Shown: positions 1-5,293, numbered from the stretch's first letter. The stretch: 8,616 nt of DNA from Lysobacteraceae bacterium (GCA_012516015.1 JAAYXG010000776.1:1-8616), one strand, 5' to 3'. Notes: generated from the letters alone by a model not told the origin. Numbers and translations are program-made.

Positions 1-309
1 CACGCCCAGCGCGATGAACGCGACGATCAGCGATATCCCAGATCCGACGGTCAGCCATAGGAGCCGGCGATGCAGCACCGTCACCGCTTTCGTCAGCGTC
101 GCGATCTGCTCGGCCATCTGACTGACCAACTCGGCCTGCCGCCGCTCGTTCTCCACGAGCGCGGCGACGCGGGCGGCCAACTCGTCCGTCGTTTGCGGCG
201 TTCCGGGCGCGATGCCCTGCGCGGGGGACTTGGTCTTCCGCAGCAGTTCGCGCGAGACATCCAGAATCGAAGGGACGAGGTGAACGATTTGTAGCCAAGG
301 GACGGCCAT
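1..309 (-). CDS. Hypothetical coiled-coil protein with C-terminal membrane helix (partial, runs off left edge)
   Basis: The frame is open from an ATG at 309 to the window edge, giving 103 residues with no stop, so the C-terminus is missing. It begins MAVPWLQIVHLVPSILDVSR, followed by a Pro/Thr-rich linker (about 27-42). Residues 43-82 form a heptad-like, Leu/Val/Ala-spaced stretch predicted as coiled coil, and from about 83 a hydrophobic segment (LLWLTVGSGISLIVAFIALGV) looks like a membrane helix. The minus strand has GGAG nine bases before the ATG. An in-frame GTG 15 bases upstream is possible but less likely. I recognise the general layout (short amphipathic N-terminus, coiled coil, terminal membrane anchor) from uncharacterised proteobacterial proteins, but I cannot name a family or function. 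The competing minus-strand frame over 93-341 is Arg/Ser/Pro-rich and looks like a shadow. Confidence 0.68.
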   Translation of the reverse strand, partial: MAVPWLQIVHLVPSILDVSRELLRKTKSPAQGIAPGTPQTTDELAARVAALVENERRQAELVSQMAEQIATLTKAVTVLHRRLLWLTVGSGISLIVAFIALGV

Positions 310-448
310 GAGGCGGTGCTCCACGTCGACGGACGGCCCATCCTAAGGCATAAGCGTCGCCAGAGTATCCTCGAACCGCCTAGGCTCGTCGGCGCCGCAC
401 GTTGCCGCAGATCGTAGAAGGTCTCTTCGAGCGCGAACGAGCGAAGCC

Positions 449-715
449 TCAGGTGGGATCGCGTGCGTTCTCGATCTGAGCGAGATATTCGCTACGGCTG
501 ATGAACCCGTCGCCGTCCGTATCGATGTACGCGAAATTATCGGATAGCTCCCTGTCGACGCCCGCTTCGGTTCTGCTGATCTGGTTGTCCGCGTTCCGAT
601 CGAGCGAAGCGAACGTCTCGGCATCGACTTTGACCTTTGCGACTTGGGGCTTGTCGCCCGCGGTCGCAGAGGTGCACAGCGATAGGGCTGCGAGTGCGCC
701 GATGAGCTGCTTCAT
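449..715 (-). CDS. Small exported protein with two EF-hand calcium-binding motifs
   Basis: This 88-aa protein has a signal peptide (MKQLIGALAALSLCTSATA, likely cleaved after Ala19 by signal peptidase I). The mature part is about 69 residues with two canonical 12-residue EF loops. Loop 1 is residues 39-50 (DRNADNQISRTE) and loop 2 is 65-76 (DTDGDGFISRSE). Both have Asp/Asn at positions 1, 3 and 5 and the bidentate Glu at 12. The start at 715 is preferred over a further-upstream Met because AGGAGA lies nine bases before it and the signal peptide then starts at residue 1. C14 (LSLC) is not a good lipobox because Leu precedes the Cys. The protein probably binds Ca2+ in the periplasm or outside the cell. 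It is divergent from the CpxR/CpxA-like pair, so control by that pair is plausible but inferred. The partner is unknown. Confidence 0.9.
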   Translation of the reverse strand: MKQLIGALAALSLCTSATAGDKPQVAKVKVDAETFASLDRNADNQISRTEAGVDRELSDNFAYIDTDGDGFISRSEYLAQIENARDPT

Positions 716-724
716 AGTGAGGTT

Positions 725-730
725 TCTCCT
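725..730 (-). promoter_or_regulatory. Ribosome binding site of the EF-hand gene
   Basis: Read on the minus strand this is AGGAGA, nine bases before the ATG at 715. It decides the start codon, ruling out the in-frame Met 51 bases upstream. Confidence 0.75.
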
Positions 731-776
731 GAAACTGCCTTGTTGCGTGGCTCGCCTTCTGAGCATCTCGACGAGG

Positions 777-792
777 CCGCTATAGATAGCGG
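777..792. promoter_or_regulatory. 16-bp palindrome upstream of the EF-hand gene (possible operator)
   Basis: CCGCTAT-AG-ATAGCGG: seven-base arms match perfectly around a two-base centre. It ends 61 bases from the EF-hand start codon. The half AGATAGCGG recurs at 1090-1098 before the response regulator gene. The symmetry suits a dimeric DNA-binding protein, but which protein binds is unknown. Confidence 0.4.
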
Positions 793-931
793 TGCTCCTG
801 TGAACGGATACTGAACTCGCCCTCGTGCGACCTGTCCGCCGTTCAACGCAGTCCGTTGTCTCGGAGTTCCTACAACGTCCATCCGGCGGGCATTTTCGGT
901 TCGTGGCGCGAAAGACTGTCGCAGGGCGCGC

Positions 932-954
932 ACAGTGGGATCATACGTCACTGT
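932..954. repeat. Short inverted repeat in the divergent region
   Basis: ACAGTG (932-937) faces CACTGT (949-954) across 11 bases. Seven bases further on, CCCC (961-964) faces GGGG (970-973) across AACGT. They could form two small RNA hairpins in a row. No T-tract follows, so a terminator is not supported. Confidence 0.3.
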
Positions 955-1044
955 CCAACGCCCCAACGTGGGGATTCAGCCTTTTGCCGCTCTTTAGAAA
1001 ACTTCACCCGAGACCGGGGGAGAGTAGGGCGGAACAGGCGACCA

Positions 1045-1073
1045 TTGCGCCCGTGCGAGCCGCGAGGTAAACA
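1045..1073 (+). promoter_or_regulatory. Weak promoter candidate for the two-component operon
   Basis: TTGCGC (1045-1050) and TAAACA (1068-1073) are separated by exactly 17 bases. Each matches only three of six consensus bases, so this is a weak candidate. It is the best-spaced pair I found before the regulator. The inverted repeat at 1059-1080 covers its -10 half. Confidence 0.22.
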
Positions 1074-1080
1074 TCGCGGC
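1059..1080. promoter_or_regulatory. Inverted repeat overlapping the candidate promoter
   Basis: GCCGCGA (1059-1065) faces TCGCGGC (1074-1080) across GGTAAACA, a perfect seven-base match. It could be an operator or a hairpin in the leader RNA. A single GTAAA lies in the loop, but without the second copy that a CpxR box needs. Confidence 0.35.
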
Positions 1081-1084
1081 ACCC

Positions 1085-1120
1085 GCCGCAGATAGCGGCT
1101 TTCAGCGGTAGCACGAGCGG
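1085..1120 (+). promoter_or_regulatory. Inverted repeat and phased AGCGG copies before the response regulator
   Basis: GCCGC-AGATA-GCGGC (1085-1099) is a five-base inverted repeat sharing AGATAGCGG with the palindrome at 777-792. It ends 62 bases before the ATG at 1162, nearly the same distance as the other copy lies from its gene. AGCGG also occurs at 1094, 1104 and 1116, roughly one helical turn apart. OmpR/PhoB-family regulators commonly bind direct repeats at 10-11 bp spacing. AGCGG is short and common in GC-rich DNA, so chance is possible. Confidence 0.3.
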
Positions 1121-1161
1121 CCGTGTCAACGAACTTGCACAAACTGGACCCCCGTTTTTCC

Positions 1162-1893
1162 ATGACCCAGCCTCCTTCCTTGCTGATCGTCGATGATGAC
1201 CGCGAATTGGGGCAGATGCTCACCGAATATCTGAGCGGAGAGGGCTTCAATGTGTCCGTTCTGCGCGACGGCGCAGAGGCGCTCGAACATTTGATCAACG
1301 AGCCGAATCCCGCGGATCTCGTGATTCTCGACGTCATGCTGCCCTCTTTGAGCGGCTTCGAGGTGCTGCGGCGCTTGCGAAGAAGCCTTTCCGTGCCGGT
1401 CATCATGCTGACGGCGCACGGTGCGGACGTCGATCGCATCATCGGGTTAGAGCTCGGTGCCGACGATTATCTCGCGAAACCCTTCAATCCGCGCGAGCTC
1501 GTCGCGCGTGTGCGGGCCGTGCTACGACGCTTCTCTCCGCGCGATACGGACGCGCCCGCGCATCCGGTTTCGATCGGCCCGCTACGGCTCGATCCCGCGA
1601 TTTTCGAAGTGACGCTTTCGGGTGAGGCCGTGCGGCTCACGGGAACGGAGCTCAGGTTGCTGGAGGTGCTCATGCGCTCCGCCGGTCAAGTGCAGTCGCG
1701 CGAATCGCTGACCGAGCGCGTGCTCGGCAGACGCCTGACGCCCTACGACCGCAGCATCGACACGCACGTGAGCAACTTGCGCCGCAAGCTCGGTCTCGGC
1801 GAGAACGGGTTGCCCGAAATTCGCAGCATTCGAGGTGCAGGCTACGTCTTGATCCCGAACGGCGAGGCGCGAGCGGAAGCAGCCCGATCATGA
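1162..1893 (+). CDS. cpxR: CpxR-like OmpR-family response regulator
   Basis: This 243-aa DNA-binding response regulator has a receiver domain at about 6-122: acidic pair D11/D12, phospho-acceptor D57 (VILDVMLP), T84 and K106 (LAKPF). The C-terminal winged helix spans about 135-232 (LTGTELRLLEVL, SIDTHVSNLRRKLG, RGAGYVLIP). Several stretches recall Escherichia coli CpxR closely, such as GLELGADDYLAKPFNPREL and GRRLTPYDRSIDTH. Phosphorylated by the adjacent kinase, it should activate or repress envelope-related promoters. I chose the ATG at 1162 because it puts the receiver's first strand at the usual distance. The frame stays open to a GTG at 1123, which would add 13 residues; neither start has a clear ribosome binding site. 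Its stop overlaps the kinase start as ATGA, implying coupled translation. The orthology claim is from remembered similarity only. Confidence 0.93.
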   Translation: MTQPPSLLIVDDDRELGQMLTEYLSGEGFNVSVLRDGAEALEHLINEPNPADLVILDVMLPSLSGFEVLRRLRRSLSVPVIMLTAHGADVDRIIGLELGADDYLAKPFNPRELVARVRAVLRRFSPRDTDAPAHPVSIGPLRLDPAIFEVTLSGEAVRLTGTELRLLEVLMRSAGQVQSRESLTERVLGRRLTPYDRSIDTHVSNLRRKLGLGENGLPEIRSIRGAGYVLIPNGEARAEAARS

Positions 1894-3266
1894 AGACGCT
1901 CTTTCTACGCATCTTCTTTGCGTTCTGGGCGGCGATGCTCGTTGTGCTCGGGACGACCGCCGGCGTCGCATACTATCGATTCCACGAGGTCAAGCGCGTC
2001 AACGTCGATATCAAGGAGCTCGCGAACGAGGCCGCGGCACTCCTTCGATCCGACGGTACGCAGGCGCTTCCCGCATGGATCGCGGATTCCGAGCGCAAGT
2101 ACAAGGAGCGGAGCATCTTCATCGTCGACTCGACCGGCGATGACGTGCTCAAGCGTCCGCTGCCGCATCACCTGCGCAAGTATGTGGGTCGATTGCAGGA
2201 TGCCGGGCTGCTCGGTCGAAACAAAATAGACAGCCGCGACATCGACGATCCGCTCCTGCTCACGCCGCTGTTCACCGACCGCGACGGTACGGTGTACTCG
2301 CTCATGATCAGCGGGCCGAGCTGGCCCATGAACATGTTGAACGCCACGGACGTGCGTATCGTCGTGCTCGCATTCGCGTTGCTCACGAGCGCTTTCGTGT
2401 GTTGGTGGATCGCGCGTTACGTGAGCAAGCCGGTCGAGCGGCTACAGTCGAGCGCTCGCTCGATCGCCGCGGGCAATCTGGAAGCCCGCGTCGGAACGGA
2501 ATTCTCTCGCCGCAAGGACGAGCTTGGTGTGCTCGCTCGAGACTTCGACGCCATGGCCGATCACGTCCGTGCTCTGATCGCATCGAAGGAAGACCTGCTG
2601 CGCGGCATGTCGCACGAGCTGCGCTCGCCGCTCGCGCGCCTACGCGTGGCGCTCGGCCTTGCACGTCGCTCGGGCGAAGATCTCGCGAGACAACTCGATC
2701 GTATCGAGCTCGAAACGGAGCGCCTGGATACGTTGATCGGACAGATGCTGCAGCTCTCGCAGCTGCGCGCGGCGGAGCCGGTCCATACGCGCGAGCCCGT
2801 TGACGTGGCAACGCTCTTGGGCGAGGTCGTGGAGGACGCGCGGCTCGAGGCGAGCGCGGTGAACAAGCGGGTGGATTGGGTGCCGAGCGCCGGAATCATC
2901 GTCGACGGCGAGCAACGCTTGCTGCGAAGCGCGATCGAGAATGTATTGCGCAATGCCATCCGATTCGCGGACACCGGAACGGCCGTGATGGTGAAGCTGC
3001 GCTTCGAGCACGGCCGAGCGACGATCTTGATCGAGGATCGAGGGCCCGGCGTACCGCCCGCGGAGCTCGACAACATCTTCGAGCCTTTCTACCGCGTCGC
3101 GGCCTCCCGCGATCGCGACAGCGGCGGCACGGGGCTTGGCCTTGCGATCACGTGGCGAGTCGTCGCGCTGCACGGCGGTCAAGTCGTTGCGCGCAACGCG
3201 TCGGGCGGCGGCTTGATCGTGCAGATCGAGCTGCCGGCGCGTTCGGTGCACGCGAGCGCAGCATAA
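1890..3266 (+). CDS. cpxA: CpxA-like membrane sensor histidine kinase
   Basis: This is a 458-aa inner-membrane sensor kinase. Membrane helix 1 is about residues 6-29, the periplasmic sensor about 30-154, helix 2 about 155-175 and HAMP about 176-230. In the dimerisation domain, H242 in SHELRSPLAR is the phosphorylated histidine. The ATPase has an N box (ENVLRNAIRFA, N351 and N355), G1 (D383 in EDRGPGVP), F box (IFEPFYRV, about 396-403) and G2 (GGTGLGLAI, 412-420). All catalytic motifs are present. The order and the SRDRDSGGTGLGLAI stretch resemble CpxA, the envelope-stress sensor. The sensor region is the least conserved part, so the signal is unknown and could differ from that of E. coli. The gene overlaps the regulator stop by four bases. 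Its TAA is followed at once by a large inverted repeat at 3267. Confidence 0.93.
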   Translation: MKTLFLRIFFAFWAAMLVVLGTTAGVAYYRFHEVKRVNVDIKELANEAAALLRSDGTQALPAWIADSERKYKERSIFIVDSTGDDVLKRPLPHHLRKYVGRLQDAGLLGRNKIDSRDIDDPLLLTPLFTDRDGTVYSLMISGPSWPMNMLNATDVRIVVLAFALLTSAFVCWWIARYVSKPVERLQSSARSIAAGNLEARVGTEFSRRKDELGVLARDFDAMADHVRALIASKEDLLRGMSHELRSPLARLRVALGLARRSGEDLARQLDRIELETERLDTLIGQMLQLSQLRAAEPVHTREPVDVATLLGEVVEDARLEASAVNKRVDWVPSAGIIVDGEQRLLRSAIENVLRNAIRFADTGTAVMVKLRFEHGRATILIEDRGPGVPPAELDNIFEPFYRVAASRDRDSGGTGLGLAITWRVVALHGGQVVARNASGGGLIVQIELPARSVHASAA

Positions 3267-3270
3267 CTAT

Positions 3271-3300
3271 GGGCCTGGGGCTCGGGGCGTGGGGCTTGGG
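3271..3300 (+). other. G-quadruplex-capable sequence, left arm of repeat A
   Basis: Five G-runs (3, 4, 4, 4 and 3 Gs) are separated by the three-base loops CCT, CTC, CGT and CTT, fitting the G3+ N1-7 rule. It lies five bases after the kinase stop codon, in the sense strand of that mRNA. Confidence 0.6.
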
Positions 3301-3321
3301 TCAGAGCGCCTCGGAATCGGC

Positions 3322-3349
3322 GTCGATGACACCTAGTCGATGACACCTA
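3322..3349. repeat. 14-bp perfect tandem duplication inside repeat A
   Basis: GTCGATGACACCTA occurs twice, directly abutting (3322-3335 and 3336-3349). It lies in the loop of the inverted repeat, outside any gene. It looks like a slippage duplication or a two-copy binding site. Confidence 0.8.
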
Positions 3350-3412
3350 GAGTTTATTCGCAACTGCGCGAGTCCACGCGTCTGCTGCTCTGAGTAGCAT
3401 TCGTGGTTCTGG

Positions 3413-3442
3413 CCCAATCCCCACGCCCCGAGCCCCAGGCCC
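3413..3442 (-). other. G-quadruplex-capable sequence, right arm of repeat A
   Basis: Read on the minus strand this has the same G-runs as the left arm, with ATT instead of CTT as the last loop. It lies a few bases after the lipoprotein stop codon, in the sense strand of that mRNA. Confidence 0.6.
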
Positions 3443-3447
3443 ATAGC

Positions 3448-3948
3448 TCATTTTCCATGCGTTCGCGACACCTGCTGCGCGAGCGCATGATTCCGCAGGA
3501 GCTGGGCGCGGGTGCGAATCGCGCTGATCTGCTCCTGCGTCGCGGCGGCGTCGTCGTGACGTGCCGTCAGGACTTTTCCTTGTAAGTCGAATTCCAACAA
3601 GAGCGTGCCGGCACCAGCGAGCGGCGCACCCTCGTAGCGCATCAAGCGCGCGCCCTGAAAGGTGTAGCTGCCGGGTACGGACTCCGCGCCTCGTTCGCGC
3701 TGCTCCTCGATACGCACGAGCGACTCTCCGCGAAAGCGCGGCGTATAGCGGCTCGTGATACCGCCCGCGTTGGTCGTGAGCTGCCAGCTTTTCTCTGCAT
3801 CGGCAGCGGGTGGGGCGACCACGAGCGGTGCGGTGGGCGCTTCGCTCCGACTCATGCCGGATTCCTTCGCGGCGTCGCAAGCCGCCATCGACATGCATGC
3901 GGTGAAGCTCAAGAGCAGAGGAACCCATTCACGGCGAGTCGCGTTCAT
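3448..3948 (-). CDS. Hypothetical lipoprotein
   Basis: This 166-aa protein has a lipoprotein signal: basic start MNATRREW, hydrophobic core, then the lipobox MAAC with the modified cysteine at C24. Asp25 follows the cysteine; in enteric bacteria Asp at +2 keeps lipoproteins in the inner membrane by Lol avoidance, though that rule is not universal. Residues 25-50 are a Pro/Ala/Ser linker. Residues 55-130 alternate short polar and hydrophobic stretches with turns (SYTFQGARLMRYEG, GTLLLEFDLQGKVLTAR), suggesting a small beta-sheet domain. The end (ATQEQISAIRTRAQLLRNHALAQQV) is helical and charged. I do not recognise a family. The start at 3948 was chosen over an upstream Met because the signal peptide begins there. 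No strong ribosome binding site is visible. It is convergent with the kinase gene and divergent from the 82-aa gene. Confidence 0.8.
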   Translation of the reverse strand: MNATRREWVPLLLSFTACMSMAACDAAKESGMSRSEAPTAPLVVAPPAADAEKSWQLTTNAGGITSRYTPRFRGESLVRIEEQRERGAESVPGSYTFQGARLMRYEGAPLAGAGTLLLEFDLQGKVLTARHDDAAATQEQISAIRTRAQLLRNHALAQQVSRTHGK

Positions 3949-4094
3949 GGCTTCGTTCTTCGCAGATGTAGTACACGGTGTGCAAGACGTAGTGCGTCTG
4001 TCTGCGGCGACAAGCGCTGAACATAAGTGGAGTCTCGATTCATCGGATCGACGCACTGAGGTGCTCCGCTGTGGCGAACGTGATGCAGCTCACG

Positions 4095-4109
4095 CGACGA
4101 GATTCGTCG
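4095..4109 (+). other. Small hairpin in the leader of the 82-aa gene
   Basis: CGACGA (4095-4100) faces TCGTCG (4104-4109) across three bases, 49 bases before the ATG at 4159. It may be a 5' leader hairpin. The following TTCCTCT is too weak to call a terminator. Confidence 0.3.
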
Positions 4110-4147
4110 TTCCTCTAGGCTGCCGACGTCCACGCTGTCCCATCCTC

Positions 4148-4153
4148 GGAGGA
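4148..4153 (+). promoter_or_regulatory. Strong ribosome binding site of the 82-aa gene
   Basis: GGAGGA lies five bases before the ATG at 4159. It is the best Shine-Dalgarno match I found in the window. It favours the ATG over the TTG three bases earlier. Confidence 0.75.
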
Positions 4154-4158
4154 ATTTG

Positions 4159-4407
4159 ATGAGCGTTCCCAACTCTCAAGCCGTGCGCCGCGACGTCGCG
4201 TCCAACTTGCGTGCTGCCCCTGCCGCGCAGCGGCCGGTCGCACGAGCCGGCACGCCGCGCATCGGCTTCGCGCCAAAGGATAGCGATGGCGAAGGCTCAT
4301 TCAAGATCAATCTATCCGACCTCGACATCCCTCGTCCGCAGGATCAACTGGAAGTCGACGGTTTGAAGCCTACGCTGCTCAGCCGATTGCTCAATTTGTT
4401 CTCGTGA
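4159..4407 (+). CDS. Hypothetical small protein (82 aa)
   Basis: I do not recognise this family. The N-terminal half (1-40) is Ala/Arg/Pro-rich and probably disordered. Residues 41-70 are acidic and polar (DSDGEGSFKINLSDLDIPRP). The last 14 residues (LKPTLLSRLLNLFS) form a short amphipathic helix that could contact a membrane or partner protein. There is no signal peptide or membrane helix. The strong GGAGGA site and the change from basic to acidic to hydrophobic blocks argue that it is a real, well-translated gene, not a chance frame. It is divergent from the lipoprotein gene and 222 bases before lemA, separated from it by repeat B. Its last bases, CTCGTGA including the stop codon, match the heptamer of that repeat, so the repeat may have reached into the gene's end. 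Confidence 0.72.
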   Translation: MSVPNSQAVRRDVASNLRAAPAAQRPVARAGTPRIGFAPKDSDGEGSFKINLSDLDIPRPQDQLEVDGLKPTLLSRLLNLFS

Positions 4408-4422
4408 CGGGATGACGCGTGG

Positions 4423-4510
4423 CTCGTGACTCGTGATTAGCGGGTCGAAAGAGAGGGTCGCGCGGGCGCTTGAGCACCCTCTTACGAATCACGAGTCACG
4501 AGTCACGAGC
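4423..4510. repeat. Inverted repeat B built from the heptamer TCACGAG
   Basis: The left arm is CTCGTGA twice in tandem (4423-4436). The right arm is its complement TCACGAG three times in tandem (4489-4509). Pairing is 16 bases perfect (4423-4438 with 4487-4502), or 15 in a register shifted by one unit (4422-4436 with 4496-4510). A nested hairpin AGAGGGT/ACCCTCT (4452-4458 with 4476-4482) lies inside the loop. One more CTCGTGA copy (4401-4407) contains the stop of the 82-aa gene. No T-tract follows. Sequence is unrelated to repeats A, C and D, but the design is the same. Confidence 0.85.
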
Positions 4511-4527
4511 GGGCTCCGTCCTGCTCC

Positions 4528-4558
4528 GCTCGCCGGTGGCGAGCCGCAACTCGCCGGT
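4528..4558 (+). other. Hairpin and direct repeat before lemA
   Basis: GCTCGCC (4528-4534) faces GGCGAGC (4538-4544) across three bases, a perfect seven-base stem. CTCGCCGGT at 4529-4537 recurs at 4550-4558, followed by the AT-rich palindrome AAATATTT (4559-4566). The repeat spacing (21 bp, two helical turns) and the AT-rich patch suggest a control region for lemA. No clear -35/-10 pair is visible. Confidence 0.35.
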
Positions 4559-4618
4559 AAATATTTCTCTGCTCCTGGTTTTAGGTATGCTTGCCTCGCG
4601 CATCGGGCAGCTCTACGC

Positions 4619-4623
4619 GGAGA
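4619..4623 (+). promoter_or_regulatory. Ribosome binding site deciding the LemA start
   Basis: GGAGA lies six bases before the ATG at 4630, but directly abuts the in-frame ATG at 4624. The spacing supports 4630 as the start. Confidence 0.55.
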
Positions 4624-4629
4624 ATGTTT

Positions 4630-5217
4630 ATGGCAGGTTGGATCCTCTTGGCGGTCATCGTCCTCGTCGCGTTCTTCTTCATCTCGATCTACAACCGACT
4701 CATTGCCGGGCGGAACGCATACAAGAATGCGTTTGCTCAGATCGACGTGCAACTGACGCGCCGGCACGATCTCATCCCGAATCTCGTCGAAACCGCCAAG
4801 GGCTACATCAAGCACGAGCGCGAGACGCTGGAAGCCGTCATCGCGGCACGTAACGCTGCAGTGACCGGGCTCAAGAACGCGGCGGCGCATCCGGACGATC
4901 CGAATGCGGTTCAGCAGCTCGCCGGCGCGGAGAACGCGCTGACGGGCGCGCTCGGCAGACTGTTCGCGCTCGCCGAGGCCTATCCTGATCTCAAGGCGAA
5001 TCAGAACATGATGCAGCTCTCCGAGGAGCTCACCTCGACGGAGAACAAAGTCGCGTTCGCACGGCAGGCATTCAACGATGCGGTCATGAACTACAACAAC
5101 CTGCGCGAAGTGTTTCCGAACAGCATCGTCGCAGGCATGTTCTCCTTCCAGCCCGCTCAGCTGCTCGAGATCGAATCGCCCGAGAAGCGCGCGGTGCCGC
5201 AGGTGAAGTTCACCTGA
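4630..5217 (+). CDS. lemA: LemA family membrane protein
   Basis: This 195-aa protein has the LemA pattern: one N-terminal membrane helix (about 3-22, WILLAVIVLVAFFFISIYN), then NRLIAGRNAYKNAFAQIDVQ and RRHDLIPNLVETAKGY, the family hallmark. A long helical cytosolic part follows, including NMMQLSEELTSTENKVAFAR and AFNDAVMNYNNLREVFPNSI. Length is usual for the family. The ATG at 4630 is preferred because GGAGA lies six bases upstream; starts at 4624 and 4591 are also open. LemA has no firmly known biochemical role, but is often encoded beside M48 or TPM-domain membrane proteins. Here an HtpX-like protease follows after 86 bases, a pairing known in other bacteria. That gap is almost filled by repeat C, so the two may be co-transcribed with altered stability or coupling. 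Confidence 0.95.
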   Translation: MAGWILLAVIVLVAFFFISIYNRLIAGRNAYKNAFAQIDVQLTRRHDLIPNLVETAKGYIKHERETLEAVIAARNAAVTGLKNAAAHPDDPNAVQQLAGAENALTGALGRLFALAEAYPDLKANQNMMQLSEELTSTENKVAFARQAFNDAVMNYNNLREVFPNSIVAGMFSFQPAQLLEIESPEKRAVPQVKFT

Positions 5218-5222
5218 ACAAT

Positions 5223-5293
5223 GGCTGGAGGCTGGGAGCTGGAGCTAGAGCACGCTCTGCGTGTTTCTTCTCTGCCTGCTCCAGCCCCCAGCC
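5223..5293. repeat. Inverted repeat C in the lemA-protease gap
   Basis: The left arm reads in heptads GGCTGGA, GGCTGGG, AGCTGGA, GCTAGAG (5223-5250). The right arm (5275-5293) pairs with it: 12 of 13 outer positions (5223-5235 with 5281-5293), then, after one bulged G, AGC/GCT and GG/CC inside. An inner AGAGC-AC-GCTCT hairpin (5247-5258) completes a long stem. It begins six bases after the lemA stop and ends ten bases before the protease ATG. It may end or slow lemA transcripts, protect their 3' ends, or bring the lemA stop near the next start. Confidence 0.75.

Larger units (their letters stand above)
716..1161. other. Divergent intergenic region, no convincing gene
   Basis: This 446-bp stretch separates the EF-hand gene and the response regulator, which point away from each other. 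Several overlapping frames of 80-85 codons exist, but they are Arg/Pro/Ser-rich, occur on both strands, lack ribosome binding sites and show no family pattern. The region holds a near-perfect palindrome (777-792), inverted repeats at 932-954, 961-973, 1059-1080 and 1085-1099, and AGCGG copies at 1094, 1104 and 1116. The control sites of both genes should lie here. No strong sigma-70 promoter is visible. An unrecognised structured RNA or a decayed gene around 850-1020 cannot be excluded. Confidence 0.6.
3267..3446. repeat. Large inverted repeat A between convergent stop codons
   Basis: Arms 3267-3307 and 3406-3446 pair at 38 of 41 positions, with 28 in an unbroken run (3267-3294 with 3419-3446). 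Two of the three mismatches would be G-U pairs in RNA. The 98-base loop holds a 14-bp tandem duplication. The left arm starts on the base after the kinase TAA, and the right arm ends one base before the lipoprotein stop (3448-3450, minus strand). The arm consists of heptads of the form nGGGGCn: TGGGGCT, CGGGGCG, TGGGGCT, TGGGTCA (3276-3303). It may act as a two-way transcript end or mRNA stabiliser, or be a mobile repeat. There is no T-tract, so it is not a classical terminator. Confidence 0.85.

Noticed and set aside
93..341. Minus-strand frame at the left edge
   Set aside because: It is Arg/Ser/Pro-rich without structure. The other minus-strand frame (start 309) gives a sensible coiled-coil and membrane protein with a ribosome binding site.
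1010..1040. Stretch resembling the end of 5S rRNA (GAGAGTAGGGC)
   Set aside because: Only a few bases match, with no surrounding 5S helices or rRNA genes.
1067..1071. Single GTAAA resembling half of a CpxR box
   Set aside because: The E. coli CpxR site is GTAAA-N5-GTAAA; the second copy is missing here.
825..1095. Two overlapping plus-strand frames in the divergent region
   Set aside because: They are Arg/Ser/Pro-rich, lack start signals, and cover the inverted repeats. Neither frame shows a recognisable domain.
2640..3251. Minus-strand frame of 203 codons within the kinase gene
   Set aside because: It overlaps the catalytic part of an intact histidine kinase and has shadow-type composition.
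4489..4509. TCACGAG triplet array considered as CRISPR-like
   Set aside because: The 7-nt units abut without spacers, and no cas genes are present.
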